Assembly: GCA_019636375.1 (NCBI GenBank)
Contig: JAHBXS010000002.1
Span: forward strand, 523,621-587,620
Direction of reading: 5' to 3'
DNA length: 64,000 nt
Source of the DNA: Pirellulaceae bacterium
Lineage (GTDB): Bacteria; Planctomycetota; Planctomycetia; Pirellulales; Pirellulaceae
A program made the translations under genes and the position numbers. This document shows, in pieces, positions 42,558-51,943 of the stretch (its first letter is position 1; every line of letters begins with the position of its first letter). The notes under the pieces were generated by a model. It did not search any database. It saw nothing but the letters and a program-made list of their open reading frames with translations, and was not told the DNA's origin.

Positions 42558-43514
42558 ATGAATTGGGAAAATAAAAAATGCAACCGCTGGAATTTCGAAC
42601 AAACCAACCGCTCGGTGTGGTTCGTCCTACTACTGGTCGGCTGGGCGTTACCGTCGGTCGCGCAAAACGCACTGGCGGTCGAGGAATCGGAAGCGGTTGA
42701 GTCAGTTAAGCAGACTGAGCAGAAACTCTTAGAACCTGAACTCACCGGAGAGGTCATCTACGGCCACAAGGTCGGTATGGCACTCACCTATGATGTTATT
42801 CATCCGAAAAATCGAAACGGTGCGGCGGTGATTTTTGTAGTCAGTGGCGGCTGGAATTCGACTTATTTTCCACCACAAAATTTTCGACAAATTGGTTTGT
42901 TAGCGAAACTGTTCGATGCCGGGTACACGCTGATCTTGATGCGGCATGGAAGCGCGCCAATGTTTAAAGTTCCCGAAGCTGTTGACGATATCCGCTTAGG
43001 TGTGCGGCATGTTCGGGCAAATGCTGATCGATTGGGGATTGAAGCAGATCGTCTCGGAATTTGTGGCGCCAGTGCTGGGGGCCATTTGAGCTTGATGATC
43101 GGCGCGACGGCTGACGAGGGAAGTCCCCGCGCGCGATCGGAAGTTGACCGAACTGCCTGTCGCGTTGCTTGTGTGGCCACCTATTTTCCGCCCACCGATT
43201 TAAGAGGGATGGTCGGGCCGAGTGATCAGTTCCCGGCATTAGATTTTGACAAAAAATTGGCGGAGGGAGTTTCGCCTATCGCTCTTGCCAAGGAAGGAAC
43301 TGCTCCTACTTTGATGGTGCATGGGACTCAAGACCGCTTGGTTCCAAAACATCACAGCGAACGTCTCAAGTCGAAGCTAGACGAAGTGAATGTGCCTTGT
43401 GAGCTCTTGATCCTTGAGGGGGCCGGGCACGGCTTTCGAGGCAAGCAAGCGGAAGAGGCGGAGAAAGCCGTGCTGGAGTGGTTTGCAAAGTTTTTATCGG
43501 AATCAAAGCAATAG
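42558..43514 (+). CDS. Secreted alpha/beta hydrolase (esterase/lipase-like)
   Basis: I chose the ATG at 42558 because it puts a signal peptide (basic n-region, VWFVLLLVGWALPSVAQ) at the start; the longer frame from 42465 adds 31 residues. The 318-residue protein has the BD-FAE/dienelactone-hydrolase type core: FVVSGGWNST as oxyanion-hole loop, GICGASAGGHLSL with the nucleophile Ser, HGTQDRLVP with the acid, and EGAGHGFRG with the catalytic His. It should cleave esters outside the cytoplasmic membrane; the substrate is unknown. The next gene follows after 81 bp on the same strand. Confidence 0.85.
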   Translation: MNWENKKCNRWNFEQTNRSVWFVLLLVGWALPSVAQNALAVEESEAVESVKQTEQKLLEPELTGEVIYGHKVGMALTYDVIHPKNRNGAAVIFVVSGGWNSTYFPPQNFRQIGLLAKLFDAGYTLILMRHGSAPMFKVPEAVDDIRLGVRHVRANADRLGIEADRLGICGASAGGHLSLMIGATADEGSPRARSEVDRTACRVACVATYFPPTDLRGMVGPSDQFPALDFDKKLAEGVSPIALAKEGTAPTLMVHGTQDRLVPKHHSERLKSKLDEVNVPCELLILEGAGHGFRGKQAEEAEKAVLEWFAKFLSESKQ

Positions 43515-43595
43515 CTTTTGAACGATTTCAATTTTCGCCTTTCGACTGTGGATTGATTCAAGTGAAAACAAGTTTACTAATTACAAGAGGCTGAA

Positions 43596-45788
43596 ATGAC
43601 TTGGCGGATTCTAATAGTTTGGCTCCTCGTTGGTTGGATTTCCCCTGGCGTTGGCTCTGCGAGGCAGCATGAAAGCACGCCCAAGGTCTTACTTGACAAT
43701 CCAAAGCCCACTCGGCCTATGGTTGTCGACGTGTCTCCCGAAGCGTTGGAGATCCACCAAGCCGGGATGCTGCTCGACGGGCATAACGATCTCCCCTGGA
43801 AAATCCGGCGGCGTGGGGGATCGTCGTTCAAGAACCTCGACATTCGCGAGCCACAACCGGAGTTGGAAACTGACATTCCGCGACTCCGCTCGGGGGGCGT
43901 CAAGGCTCAATTCTGGAGCGTGTGGGTTCCTGTCGAAACAAGTGCTCAACGAGCGGCCTTGTTAACAACCCTTGAACAAATCGATTTGGTTCACGACATG
44001 TGCCAGACCTATCCCGATGTGTTCGAACTCGCGTTGACTGCGGAAGATGTTAAACGCATCGTAGCCGAGGGAAAAATCGCTTCGCTGATCGGCGTCGAAG
44101 GGGGGCACTCGATTGAAAACTCGATCGCAAACCTCAAACGTTTGTACGATCGGGGCGCACGGTACATGACGCTGACCCACAGCAAAAATACCGAATGGGC
44201 CGACTCGGCGACAGACGAGCCTGTCCATGGCGGCCTGACGAATTTCGGCCAGGAAGTGGTTCGGGAGATGAATCGGCTGGGGATGCTGGTCGATATTTCC
44301 CACGTCTCCGATGCGGTCATGCATCAGGCCTTAGACATTTCGCAAGCCCCAGTGATTTTCTCACACTCGTCGGCCAAGGCAATCAACAGTCACTCGCGAA
44401 ACGTTCCTGACGATGTGTTAGCAAGGTTGGCCGACAACGGCGGTGTTGTGATGGTGAACTTCATGTCAGGCTATGTTGCTCCAGACGCAGATTTAGAAAG
44501 AGACAAAAACGCAAGAGGAACGATTCATGACGTGATGGATCACTTGGATCATCTTGTTCGTATCGCAGGGATCGACCACGTGGGGATCGGCTCGGATTTT
44601 GATGGGGTTCGTTCGTTGCCGGTGGGTTTGGAACATGTTGGCTGCTACCCGGCTCTCACGCAACTAATGTTGGAACGGGGCTACAATCGCGAGCAAATTC
44701 ACAAGGTGTTGGGAGAAAACGTTCTGCGAGTCATGGCGGCGTGCGAGGACGTTGCGAAACGACTCGTAAAGGAAGAAACACCACAGACGGCCACCAAGAC
44801 TTCCGCCGAATTGTCGGGAGTTTTAGTCAACGTCAGCCGTGGCCCGATTGTCGAGAGTCGGCATTACGGGCGACTGGTGGCGGTCACTCCTCAGGGTGAA
44901 ATTCAGTTGTCCGTTGGCGATCCGTATGAACTTGTGCTGTCCCGTTCGGCCTTGAAGCCGTTTCAAGCTCTCGCCACCATCAAAGCCGCCTTGGACCAAG
45001 GGCTCGATTTGACGTCAGAGGAAGTTGCCATCATTTGCGCCTCCCACTCAGCGAGGGATTATCATTTGGCGGCTGTAAACAAAGTGCTCTCTCGTGTCGG
45101 CGTTGATGAACAAGCTCTCTACTGCGGAGTGACACAAGGGAGTCGTTTGCGGCATAACTGCTCCGGCAAGCACAGTGGAATGTTATTGCAGGCCCATTTG
45201 TTTGGCGATCCTCTTGACCGTTACTGGCACATCGAGCATCCGATCCAAGTCCGATCGCAAGCAGCGATTCAGAAATTCACTGATTACGATCTTCCGCTGG
45301 TTTGGGGCATTGATGGCTGCGGGATTCCCAATTATGCCCTGCCGCTGTATCACCTCGCATTGGGTTATGCCCGACTGGCGAATCCTGAGTATGCTCCCGA
45401 AGAGTTCCGTGCGGCAGCAACCGCGATTCGCGATGCAATGCGGGCTCATCCGGAACTTCTCAGTCGGATCGGAAGTTTTGACGCTCGGTTGGTCGAAGCC
45501 GGTGCGGGTCGGTTGATTGGCAAGACGGGAGCAGAGGCGTGTTATGGAATGGGGTTGATCGGCCAGTCGGAAGGTGTGACTTATCCTGCGTTGGGAGTGG
45601 CGGTCAAAATTGAGGATGGAGGAACTCGCGGTATGCCTCAGGTTTTGCTCGGAGTCCTCAAGCGAATGGGAGCGATGACGCCAGAGTTGGAAGGGGGTGT
45701 TGGCCAATTCCTGGTAGAAGACGTAAAGAATAGTCGGGGTGAACCGATTGGACGGATCGAACCGGCAGAATGGTCATTGCGAAAATAG
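43596..45788 (+). CDS. Fusion of M19 membrane dipeptidase and L-asparaginase II
   Basis: The 730-residue protein starts with a signal peptide (ILIVWLLVGWISPGVGSARQ). Residues about 45-390 are a renal dipeptidase (peptidase M19): GHNDLPW with two zinc ligands, IGVEGGHSIE, THSKNTEWAD, DISHVSD, FSHSSAK and GIGSDFDGV are all present. Residues about 405-730 are an R. etli-type asparaginase (PF06089 type): VNVSRGPIVESRHYGRLVAV, RSALKPFQALATIK, NCSGKHSGM and IDGCGIPNYALPL. The join (around KEETPQTATKTSAELSG) is seamless, with no stop or frame change. It could cut dipeptides and then deamidate released asparagine outside the cell membrane. I know of no standard family with this pairing. Confidence 0.92.
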   Translation: MTWRILIVWLLVGWISPGVGSARQHESTPKVLLDNPKPTRPMVVDVSPEALEIHQAGMLLDGHNDLPWKIRRRGGSSFKNLDIREPQPELETDIPRLRSGGVKAQFWSVWVPVETSAQRAALLTTLEQIDLVHDMCQTYPDVFELALTAEDVKRIVAEGKIASLIGVEGGHSIENSIANLKRLYDRGARYMTLTHSKNTEWADSATDEPVHGGLTNFGQEVVREMNRLGMLVDISHVSDAVMHQALDISQAPVIFSHSSAKAINSHSRNVPDDVLARLADNGGVVMVNFMSGYVAPDADLERDKNARGTIHDVMDHLDHLVRIAGIDHVGIGSDFDGVRSLPVGLEHVGCYPALTQLMLERGYNREQIHKVLGENVLRVMAACEDVAKRLVKEETPQTATKTSAELSGVLVNVSRGPIVESRHYGRLVAVTPQGEIQLSVGDPYELVLSRSALKPFQALATIKAALDQGLDLTSEEVAIICASHSARDYHLAAVNKVLSRVGVDEQALYCGVTQGSRLRHNCSGKHSGMLLQAHLFGDPLDRYWHIEHPIQVRSQAAIQKFTDYDLPLVWGIDGCGIPNYALPLYHLALGYARLANPEYAPEEFRAAATAIRDAMRAHPELLSRIGSFDARLVEAGAGRLIGKTGAEACYGMGLIGQSEGVTYPALGVAVKIEDGGTRGMPQVLLGVLKRMGAMTPELEGGVGQFLVEDVKNSRGEPIGRIEPAEWSLRK

Positions 45789-45940
45789 ACGAGAGCCTGC
45801 CCATGTCCGAAAAATGAAACGATCAGATTGATAAAGTCGGATTAATGTGAAAAAGCATTCGATGTTTGATGTCCTATACCGATTTGATCCGATTGACTTG
45901 AGTGTTTCGCCAAACTCTGTGGTTACTCAACGGCCCTGCC

Positions 45941-46273
45941 ATGTCAAAAAAAACATTAAAATTCTCTGTATTGGTTGGAACTTTGGTGGTGTTGTGCGGC
46001 GTTGCGGCTGAGACAAACGCTCAGGAACCAGGTTGGGACTCGCGGATCATTGTACCGCGCGAAGAACGGGCCGCTTTGCAAGCGACGCCAATTGAACAGC
46101 GTTCCTACCGACCCTTTCACTTTTATGGCAACACCGTTCGTCGGTCCTACTATCGTGGGAACCCAATGCCATTGCCGCGCGACTACATGGCAACAGGGAA
46201 CGTTCTAAACAGTAATGCGAGTCCTACTGAGGCCCGATCTGGAACATTCTCCCGAAATAGACGCGGGCAGTAG
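45941..46273 (+). CDS. Small secreted protein, unknown function
   Basis: From the ATG at 45941 (MSKKTLKFSVLVGTLVVLCG) the 110-residue product carries a signal peptide with a likely cut after TNAQ. The mature part is rich in Arg, Tyr and Pro (SYRPFHFYGNTVRRSYYRG) and lacks a recognisable domain. It resembles the small basic exported proteins common in planctomycetes. Confidence 0.6.
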   Translation: MSKKTLKFSVLVGTLVVLCGVAAETNAQEPGWDSRIIVPREERAALQATPIEQRSYRPFHFYGNTVRRSYYRGNPMPLPRDYMATGNVLNSNASPTEARSGTFSRNRRGQ

Positions 46274-46428
46274 GTTTCTAATCCTCTCAATGCGAACTCA
46301 TCAAGTCCGCATGAATCGGCTAATTTCCGCTAATTCACCCCCGATTTGGTCGCCCCTTCGTCGATAGACTCGTTGAAACACTACAATTGACCCGTCAGTT
46401 CGAATCGAATCATTTAGGCGGGGACCCC

Positions 46429-47415
46429 ATGCGAGTGTTCTTAGGTTTGTGCTTGGCGGTTTTTATTGGCTGTACGTCGGAGGCTTCGAGCCAACTCTCA
46501 ACCATTTCACCTGACGACGAGGTCACCGTGTCAGAATATCCAGATGTCGAGCGGCGATTGCGCGAGTCCATTCGCAAACTCAGCCAGGAAATTGGCGAAC
46601 GGAATTTGGGGCGGTACGAAAAACTAAATCAAACTGCCGACTGGATCCAGGAGTGCTGGAAGGCTCAGGGCTACAACGTATCGCGCCAAACGTTTCAGGT
46701 TCGCGGCCTCGGCTGTCACAATTTGATCGTCGAAGTCGTTGGCAATCGGCAACCTGACGAGATTGTGATCGTCGGGGCGCATTATGACACGGCAGTGGGT
46801 ACTCCCGGCGCCAACGACAACGGAACGGGGATTGCGGCGTTGTTGGAGTTGAGCGAGCAACTCAAGGGGTTTCAGCCGGAGAGAACCCTGCGGTTCGTCG
46901 CCTTTACCAACGAAGAGCCCCCTTATTTCCAACGCCCAAACGAGATGGGTTCGTGGGTGTATGCCCACGCCTGCATGAAAGCCAAAGAAAAGATCATCGG
47001 TGCAATCAGCTTGGAAACAATGGGCTACTTTTCGGATGAGCCCAACAGCCAAAATTATCCGCCGATGCTGGCCCCGTTGTATCCGTCAGAAGGTAACTTT
47101 ATTGGTTTCGTCTCGAACGCGGAGTCACGAAAATTTTTGTTGGAGGTTCTGGAGGAATTTAAGAAACACTCGACGGTCCCCAGCGAGTTCGCCAGTCTAC
47201 CCAGTTCCGTACCGGGGGTTGGTTGGTCGGATCATTGGTCGTTCTGGGAACATGGTTATGCCGGGCTGATGATCACCGACACGGCCCCGTTTCGGTATCC
47301 GCACTATCATGCGGCCACGGATACGCTAGATAAAATCGAATTCAAACGATTTACGGGCGTCGTCAATGCACTTGTTCCGGTTGTCAAAAAAATCTCGGAA
47401 GCGACCGACAAGTAA
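46429..47415 (+). CDS. M28-family zinc aminopeptidase, lipoprotein
   Basis: The start at 46429 gives MRVFLGLCLAVFIGCTSEA, a lipoprotein signal with lipobox FIGC; a longer frame from 46387 lacks this. The 328-residue enzyme has the co-catalytic zinc site of peptidase family M28: IVGAHYDTAVGTPGANDNGT (His and bridging Asp), FTNEEPP (catalytic Glu and ligand), SLETMGYFSDE (Asp/Glu ligand) and the last His in FRYPHYHAATDT. It should trim amino acids from peptides in the periplasm. The FNT gene follows after 20 bp. Confidence 0.88.
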   Translation: MRVFLGLCLAVFIGCTSEASSQLSTISPDDEVTVSEYPDVERRLRESIRKLSQEIGERNLGRYEKLNQTADWIQECWKAQGYNVSRQTFQVRGLGCHNLIVEVVGNRQPDEIVIVGAHYDTAVGTPGANDNGTGIAALLELSEQLKGFQPERTLRFVAFTNEEPPYFQRPNEMGSWVYAHACMKAKEKIIGAISLETMGYFSDEPNSQNYPPMLAPLYPSEGNFIGFVSNAESRKFLLEVLEEFKKHSTVPSEFASLPSSVPGVGWSDHWSFWEHGYAGLMITDTAPFRYPHYHAATDTLDKIEFKRFTGVVNALVPVVKKISEATDK

Positions 47416-47435
47416 CCGCCATGAGAGGAGACAAA

Positions 47436-48251
47436 ATGGATCCAACAAGCTTTTCGGGGGCCGCCGTGCCATCGGCAGAAATCGCGCGACTGGCCGTCAA
47501 TGCAGGTGTGACCAAGGCGAAATCCGATGGATTGACTCTGTTTGTACTGGCCGTTTTGGCTGGGGCCTACATTTCGCTGGGGGCGATGTTGTTTTTGGTC
47601 GTCAGCAGTGGGACCGAACAATTCTTGGGTTGGGGCGTTTCCCGGTTGGTAGGTGGTTTAAGTTTTTGCCTGGGTTTGATTCTCGTCGTCTGTGCTGGGG
47701 CTGAGTTATTTACAGGAAACAACTTAATCGCAATGGCTTGGGCCAGTGGGAAAATTTCTTTCGTAGATATCCTGCGGAACTGGATTGTCGTTTACGTCGG
47801 TAACGTCGTGGGATGCCTCGCGACAGTCGGTCTGGTTGTGCTCGCCGACCTGTCGGCATTGGGTGCCGGGCAAGTCGCTGAGACGGCGAAAGGGATCGCG
47901 AGCACCAAAGCAGAGTTGCCCTTACTCGTTGTCTTTGCGCGGGCGGTGCTGTGTAACGCACTGGTTTGTGTGGCGGTCTGGTTGACGTTGGGGGCTCGGA
48001 GTATGACCGACAAAATTTTGGCGATTATTTTTCCAATCGCGGCTTTTGTTGCTCTTGGTTTAGAACACTCCATCGCCAACTGGTTCTTTCTGCCCTATGG
48101 GATGATTCTGACAGGAAATGAAATTTCTTGGGTCGGAGTGGCCGGAAATCTCGTTACCAGTACGTTAGGTAACATTGTCGGTGGGACTTTGCTGGTCGCT
48201 GGTGTGTATTGGCTGGCTTATTTGAGAAACGAACGCAAGTCATCAGCTTGA
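47436..48251 (+). CDS. Formate/nitrite transporter (FNT) family channel
   Basis: FNT channels move formate, nitrite or hydrosulfide across the cytoplasmic membrane. The ATG at 47436 (MDPTSFSGAAVPSAEIARLA) has AGGAG seven bases upstream and is preferred to the ATG at 47421, which includes that site in its own codons. Six membrane segments are visible. Family marks are LVVCAGAELFTGNNL near residue 90 and the second half RAVLCNALVCVAVWL with the pore loop, then GLEHSIANWFFLP with the central His near residue 208. Which anion it carries cannot be told. Its stop overlaps the stop of the converging gene by nine bases. Confidence 0.93.
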   Translation: MDPTSFSGAAVPSAEIARLAVNAGVTKAKSDGLTLFVLAVLAGAYISLGAMLFLVVSSGTEQFLGWGVSRLVGGLSFCLGLILVVCAGAELFTGNNLIAMAWASGKISFVDILRNWIVVYVGNVVGCLATVGLVVLADLSALGAGQVAETAKGIASTKAELPLLVVFARAVLCNALVCVAVWLTLGARSMTDKILAIIFPIAAFVALGLEHSIANWFFLPYGMILTGNEISWVGVAGNLVTSTLGNIVGGTLLVAGVYWLAYLRNERKSSA

Positions 48252-49589
48252 TTCGCCTTCTGGCAATTTGACGGGAAAACGACGGACGGCGTGAAAACGC
48301 TCGCGAAGTTCTCTTCGAAAATCGGGGTGGGCAATCTCAATCAGAGCCTCGCCCCGCTCGCGCAATGATTTTCCGTGCAGATTGACGGCACCAAATTCCG
48401 TTACAACCCACTGCACATGGCCGCGCGTTGTCACGACTCCTGAACCGGGCAACAGTTCGTGGACAATTCTTGAAACAGTTCCCCCTGCTGCGGTTGAGGG
48501 AAGTGCGATGATGGGCAGTCCGCCGTGACTGAGGGCGGCCCCACGAATAAAGTCCATTTGTCCACCAATGCCTGAATAGATTCGATGTCCGAGGGAATCC
48601 GCGCAGACTTGGCCCGTCAAATCAATTTGCAGGGCCGAGTTAAGGGCTACCAATTGATCGATCTTTCTCAAAAGATTCGTGTCGTTGGTGATGTCGCTGG
48701 AAAGAAACGTTACGAGGGGATTGTCGTTCACGAAGTCAAATACTCGCCGGGTTCCGATCACGAAGCTCGTCACGATTTGGCCTGGATAGACTTTCTTCAG
48801 TCGATTCGTCACGACCCCTCCTTCGACTAAATCAAGAAGTCCGTCTGAGAACATCTCGGTGTGAATACCCAAATCGTGCTTGTCCGTCAGGCGAGCAAGC
48901 ACGGCGTCGGGGATCGTGCCAATTCCCATTTGCAGGGTTGCACCGTCAGGAATCAGGTTGGCGATCAGTTCCCCAATCGCGGCTTCTACTGAGCCAATTT
49001 CGTCGGCTGTGTGCTCGATCAAGGGGCGATTGGTATGGAAAAGCGCCGCGAAGGCTGACTGATGAATTTGGCTTTGCCCAAGCGTGCGTGGCATTTGTTC
49101 ATTAACCTCTCCAATCAGCAGGGGACTTGAATCAGCCGCTGACCGCGCGACATCGACGGAGGTTCCCAGTGAGCAGAAACCGTGTCGGTCGGGTGGTGAG
49201 ACTTGCAGCAATGCGGCGTCTAAAGGAATTTTGCGGCTGCGAAACAAATTAGGAATGTCCGAGAGAAAAACCGGAATAAAATCCGCTTGGCCGGCTTGGA
49301 TGGCCTTTCGCACTGGTCCACCCGTGAACAAAGAAATCGAGGTCAATCGCCCTGAACAAGCCGGATCCAGAAACGGTGCGGGTCCTTGAGTATGGAGATG
49401 GTACATCCGCACATCTTCGAGATCACAACGCCGAGACAGAGCTTCTAACAACGGTGTCGGTGTTGCCGCACCACCATGAACGAACACCCGAGCTATTGTG
49501 GGAATCAACGCGACGGCAGCGTCTGCGGATAAAACAGTGGCAGGGATGGGGATTTGACTCATATGGTTTGATGCCGTCATGTGATCCAT
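48243..49589 (-). CDS. Acetyl-CoA hydrolase/CoA-transferase family protein
   Basis: The 448-residue protein matches the Cat1/4-hydroxybutyrate CoA-transferase family. Key features are FVHGGAATPTPLLEAL near residue 37, LQVSPPDRHGFCSLGTSVD in the middle, LQMGIGTIPDAVL with HTEMFSDG (catalytic Glu region), and the CoA-loop GIGGQMDFIRGAALS. It moves CoA between short-chain carboxylates or hydrolyses acyl-CoA. Several ATGs near the start are possible (49589, 49580, 49562); the third, MSQIPIPATVL, is the simplest. Converges with the FNT gene. Confidence 0.9.
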   Translation of the reverse strand: MDHMTASNHMSQIPIPATVLSADAAVALIPTIARVFVHGGAATPTPLLEALSRRCDLEDVRMYHLHTQGPAPFLDPACSGRLTSISLFTGGPVRKAIQAGQADFIPVFLSDIPNLFRSRKIPLDAALLQVSPPDRHGFCSLGTSVDVARSAADSSPLLIGEVNEQMPRTLGQSQIHQSAFAALFHTNRPLIEHTADEIGSVEAAIGELIANLIPDGATLQMGIGTIPDAVLARLTDKHDLGIHTEMFSDGLLDLVEGGVVTNRLKKVYPGQIVTSFVIGTRRVFDFVNDNPLVTFLSSDITNDTNLLRKIDQLVALNSALQIDLTGQVCADSLGHRIYSGIGGQMDFIRGAALSHGGLPIIALPSTAAGGTVSRIVHELLPGSGVVTTRGHVQWVVTEFGAVNLHGKSLRERGEALIEIAHPDFRRELRERFHAVRRFPVKLPEGESS

Positions 49590-49598
49590 TGATACAAA

Positions 49599-49629
49599 TA
49601 AAAAAGCCGCAAGAAATTTTCCTGCGGCT
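49599..49629 (-). terminator. Rho-independent terminator after the 49790-50122 gene
   Basis: Read on the minus strand, AGCCGCAGGAAAATTTCTTG followed by CGGCT forms a hairpin directly followed by a run of T. It separates the upstream small secreted-protein gene from the CoA-transferase gene. Confidence 0.85.
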
Positions 49630-49789
49630 TGTAGTTTACCGAAATTGGATCGGCTACGGATGTAGCCGTCGGCACTCTCTGGTGGCTCTATGCTAGTCCA
49701 ATGATCAAGTCAAACTGAGCCGGGACTCGTTTGATCGACGGTGATTTCTTCAAAACACCATGCGACTCGATCTTCAGCAAAGCATCAAC

Positions 49790-50122
49790 CTAGAAAATGT
49801 CGGTGATGAAGTGATGACCCCAGTGATAGCGGCGTGGGCTGGGGTAATAGTTTTGCCAGCCTCGGTTGTAAATGGGAATCCGCATTTCTTGTGGATAACG
49901 GTAATAGTTGCTTTCGGCACTTCGGTAGTACTCGTTACCCCAAAAATTTTGTGGGTAATAGACGTACGGATAGTGGTAGAAGCGATTCATGTCTTGAGCC
50001 GAATGCCCACCACCCCAAATCGCACCGTAGGCATGTTGTTGGGCCTGGGCTGTGTCGGCAGTGAGACCGCACCAAATGAATGCGGCCGCGACGGCAGCAG
50101 CCAATACTGTTCGACGAATCAT
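49790..50122 (-). CDS. Small secreted Tyr-rich protein, unknown function
   Basis: The start at 50122 has AGGAGGGAAG upstream and gives a clear signal peptide (MIRRTVLAAAVAAAFIWCGL, cut near AQAQ). The mature 80-odd residues are dominated by Tyr, Asn, Arg and His (YHYPYVYYPQNFWGNEYYRS), with no recognisable domain. Such Tyr/Arg-rich exported proteins may be structural. The gene has its own terminator. Confidence 0.7.
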   Translation of the reverse strand: MIRRTVLAAAVAAAFIWCGLTADTAQAQQHAYGAIWGGGHSAQDMNRFYHYPYVYYPQNFWGNEYYRSAESNYYRYPQEMRIPIYNRGWQNYYPSPRRYHWGHHFITDIF

Positions 50123-50350
50123 GGGAATCTTCCCTCCTGGTAGTGATCGATTCTGTATCCAAATCCCCGGGACTCGGTATGGCAGCAGCAAGCGGGTCGA
50201 GCGCCAAGCGAATTTCATGGATTAATAGGTGGAATCGGCACAATTGGCGCGTTCGATTCTCTCGGAATCTCAAAGTTCCGGTTGCGGAAGATAGGTAAAT
50301 TGCGACGCTAGCATTTTTGTGGTCAACCGAAGTCCTTTTCTTGCGTTGTC

Positions 50351-50734
50351 TCAACTGTTGAGTATTTCCTCCAGTCGACGCTGTCGTTCTGCATCGACGA
50401 GTTCTTGAAAGGAAAATTTTTCATGGCGTTTGCTCGCCGCGATGTAGGCCAATGTCACTTTTTCAATATCGACTTTTTGCAAATGAGCTTGCTCCATTTC
50501 TTTGCACGAGATCGGGTATCCCGCTTGGTTGGCCGCGACACACTGGTCCAGAATGGTCGACATATTTGACCCACGAAGTCTCATTCCGATTAAGTCAAAC
50601 AGGGTGACTTTTGTTCCGGTCAAAAAGGCGCGAATCCAAAGGCGAAAAAAAACGATCGCGAATACGACCAACCCCAAAAAGACGATCAAGAAAACGAATA
50701 AGATGATCAGGGCGATGAGGGTATTGACAGGCAT
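50351..50734 (-). CDS. Stand-alone FloA N-terminal-like membrane protein
   Basis: Residues 1-40 are one long hydrophobic segment (LIALIILFVFLIVFLGLVVF). Residues about 41-80 match the beginning of the flotillin-like FloA (UPF0365) family: TGTKVTLFDLIGMRLRGSNM, AANQAGYPISCKEMEQAHL and VEKV-like DIEKVTLAYIAASK. Then the protein stops at 127 residues, whereas FloA is about 330 and continues into a flotillin domain. It is therefore either a truncated gene or a small membrane protein that could interact with full FloA. I see no downstream remnant. Confidence 0.75.
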   Translation of the reverse strand: MPVNTLIALIILFVFLIVFLGLVVFAIVFFRLWIRAFLTGTKVTLFDLIGMRLRGSNMSTILDQCVAANQAGYPISCKEMEQAHLQKVDIEKVTLAYIAASKRHEKFSFQELVDAERQRRLEEILNS

Positions 50735-50814
50735 CTTAAACCTCGTGTGCAGTTAACCTTTAATGAACACAACAACGAGCACACATCGGACATGATTTCA
50801 GTCCGCGCGACCAT

Positions 50815-51636
50815 TTATTGCGGCCATTTACCGGATTCGAGTTCATCCTCGTAAGTATCCATGAGCGGCCATTCGATGGCACAAGTCCCAAAGTCCGCCA
50901 TTTTCAAGTAGCCTTTGACCCGCTCTATGGCGCGGTCGAGAAGCGCGTTGTCTTTGCGGAATATGGGGCCGTGACTGGGGAGGAGCCATTCCACATCGCT
51001 GGCTCGAATTCTTTCAAGAGATTGCACGAACGCCACAAGGTCGCTGCCGTGATGTGCGTCAATCGCTCCCACGCAACCATCGCGATAGATGTTGTCCCCA
51101 CTAAACAGCAGATTCCCCATCCGAAATGCCAACTGACTGTCCGTATGACCGGGTGTTAACCAGACATCGAGGACGAGGTTTCCGACCGTCACTTGATCCC
51201 CTTCGGTGATTAAATGCTCGACCTCAACTGCGGGCATTTCCATATCGATTTTTTGCGGAATGATTTCCGCAAAAGTCTTGAGACGATCACCATTGCGAAG
51301 GGGTTCAGCTGCCAAAGGGTGACCAGAAACTGTCGTGCGAAAAATCTGTTTGGCCTTGGCCAAACCTTGAATGTGGTCCACATCGGCGTGCGTCGCAATT
51401 AGGGTTTTGCATTGCGAAAACGGAAAATCCATCAAGCGGATCGCATTGACGATCTCGTCTACTGCATCTTGGTATCCGATGTCGATCAAAATCCACTCGT
51501 CTCGGTCGTAAACCAAATAGACATTGCAGCCGAGAACTCTTCCCAACTGGTGGTTGATCTCGATGACATTGGGGAAAACGGGGCGACGTTGGAGCATTGG
51601 GCCGATTTTGGTCAATTGGAGTGCTTTTTCACGCAT
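50815..51636 (-). CDS. MBL-fold metallo-hydrolase
   Basis: The start at 51636 (MREKALQLTKIGPMLQRRPV) is preferred over 51750. The 273-residue protein carries the full metallo-beta-lactamase set: THADVDHIQGL (HxHxDH variant with Ala-Asp-Val), LTPGHTDSQLAFR for the next His, LFSGDNIYRDGC for the bridging Asp and LLPSHGPIF for the last His. The first motif is THADVDH, as in several glyoxalase II-like hydrolases. The substrate is unknown. Confidence 0.88.
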   Translation of the reverse strand: MREKALQLTKIGPMLQRRPVFPNVIEINHQLGRVLGCNVYLVYDRDEWILIDIGYQDAVDEIVNAIRLMDFPFSQCKTLIATHADVDHIQGLAKAKQIFRTTVSGHPLAAEPLRNGDRLKTFAEIIPQKIDMEMPAVEVEHLITEGDQVTVGNLVLDVWLTPGHTDSQLAFRMGNLLFSGDNIYRDGCVGAIDAHHGSDLVAFVQSLERIRASDVEWLLPSHGPIFRKDNALLDRAIERVKGYLKMADFGTCAIEWPLMDTYEDELESGKWPQ

Positions 51637-51943
51637 TTTAAAAATCGAATGCGATTTGGGCAACCTTGACTGGGCGTCGTCGGCAAGAATCGAGAACTTT
51701 TGTTGATTTTTGTGGCAAAAAATAACTGTCAAACGTCTCCCAAACGGCATTTAAACTCAATTCTGGGGCTTTTTTTACGAGTCAACGAAAGCACAATCCC
51801 AAGGCCGGGTTAAAATAGGTTAATCGGCTACGGGTACAATTGAACCCACTAGCATGCGGAGAGCGGCGATTTTGGCAGCGTGTACTTCCGTAACGAAAAC
51901 TGGAGCAGCACCCCTGTTTCGATCAAGAAAGGCATTTCAAATA
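51637..51943. other. Divergent promoter region
   Basis: About 300 bases between the minus-strand MBL gene and the plus-strand HtrA gene. It is A/T-rich around 51700-51730 and 51765-51780 (GGGGCTTTTTTTACGAG), but I cannot assign a specific promoter and see no other gene. Confidence 0.5.
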
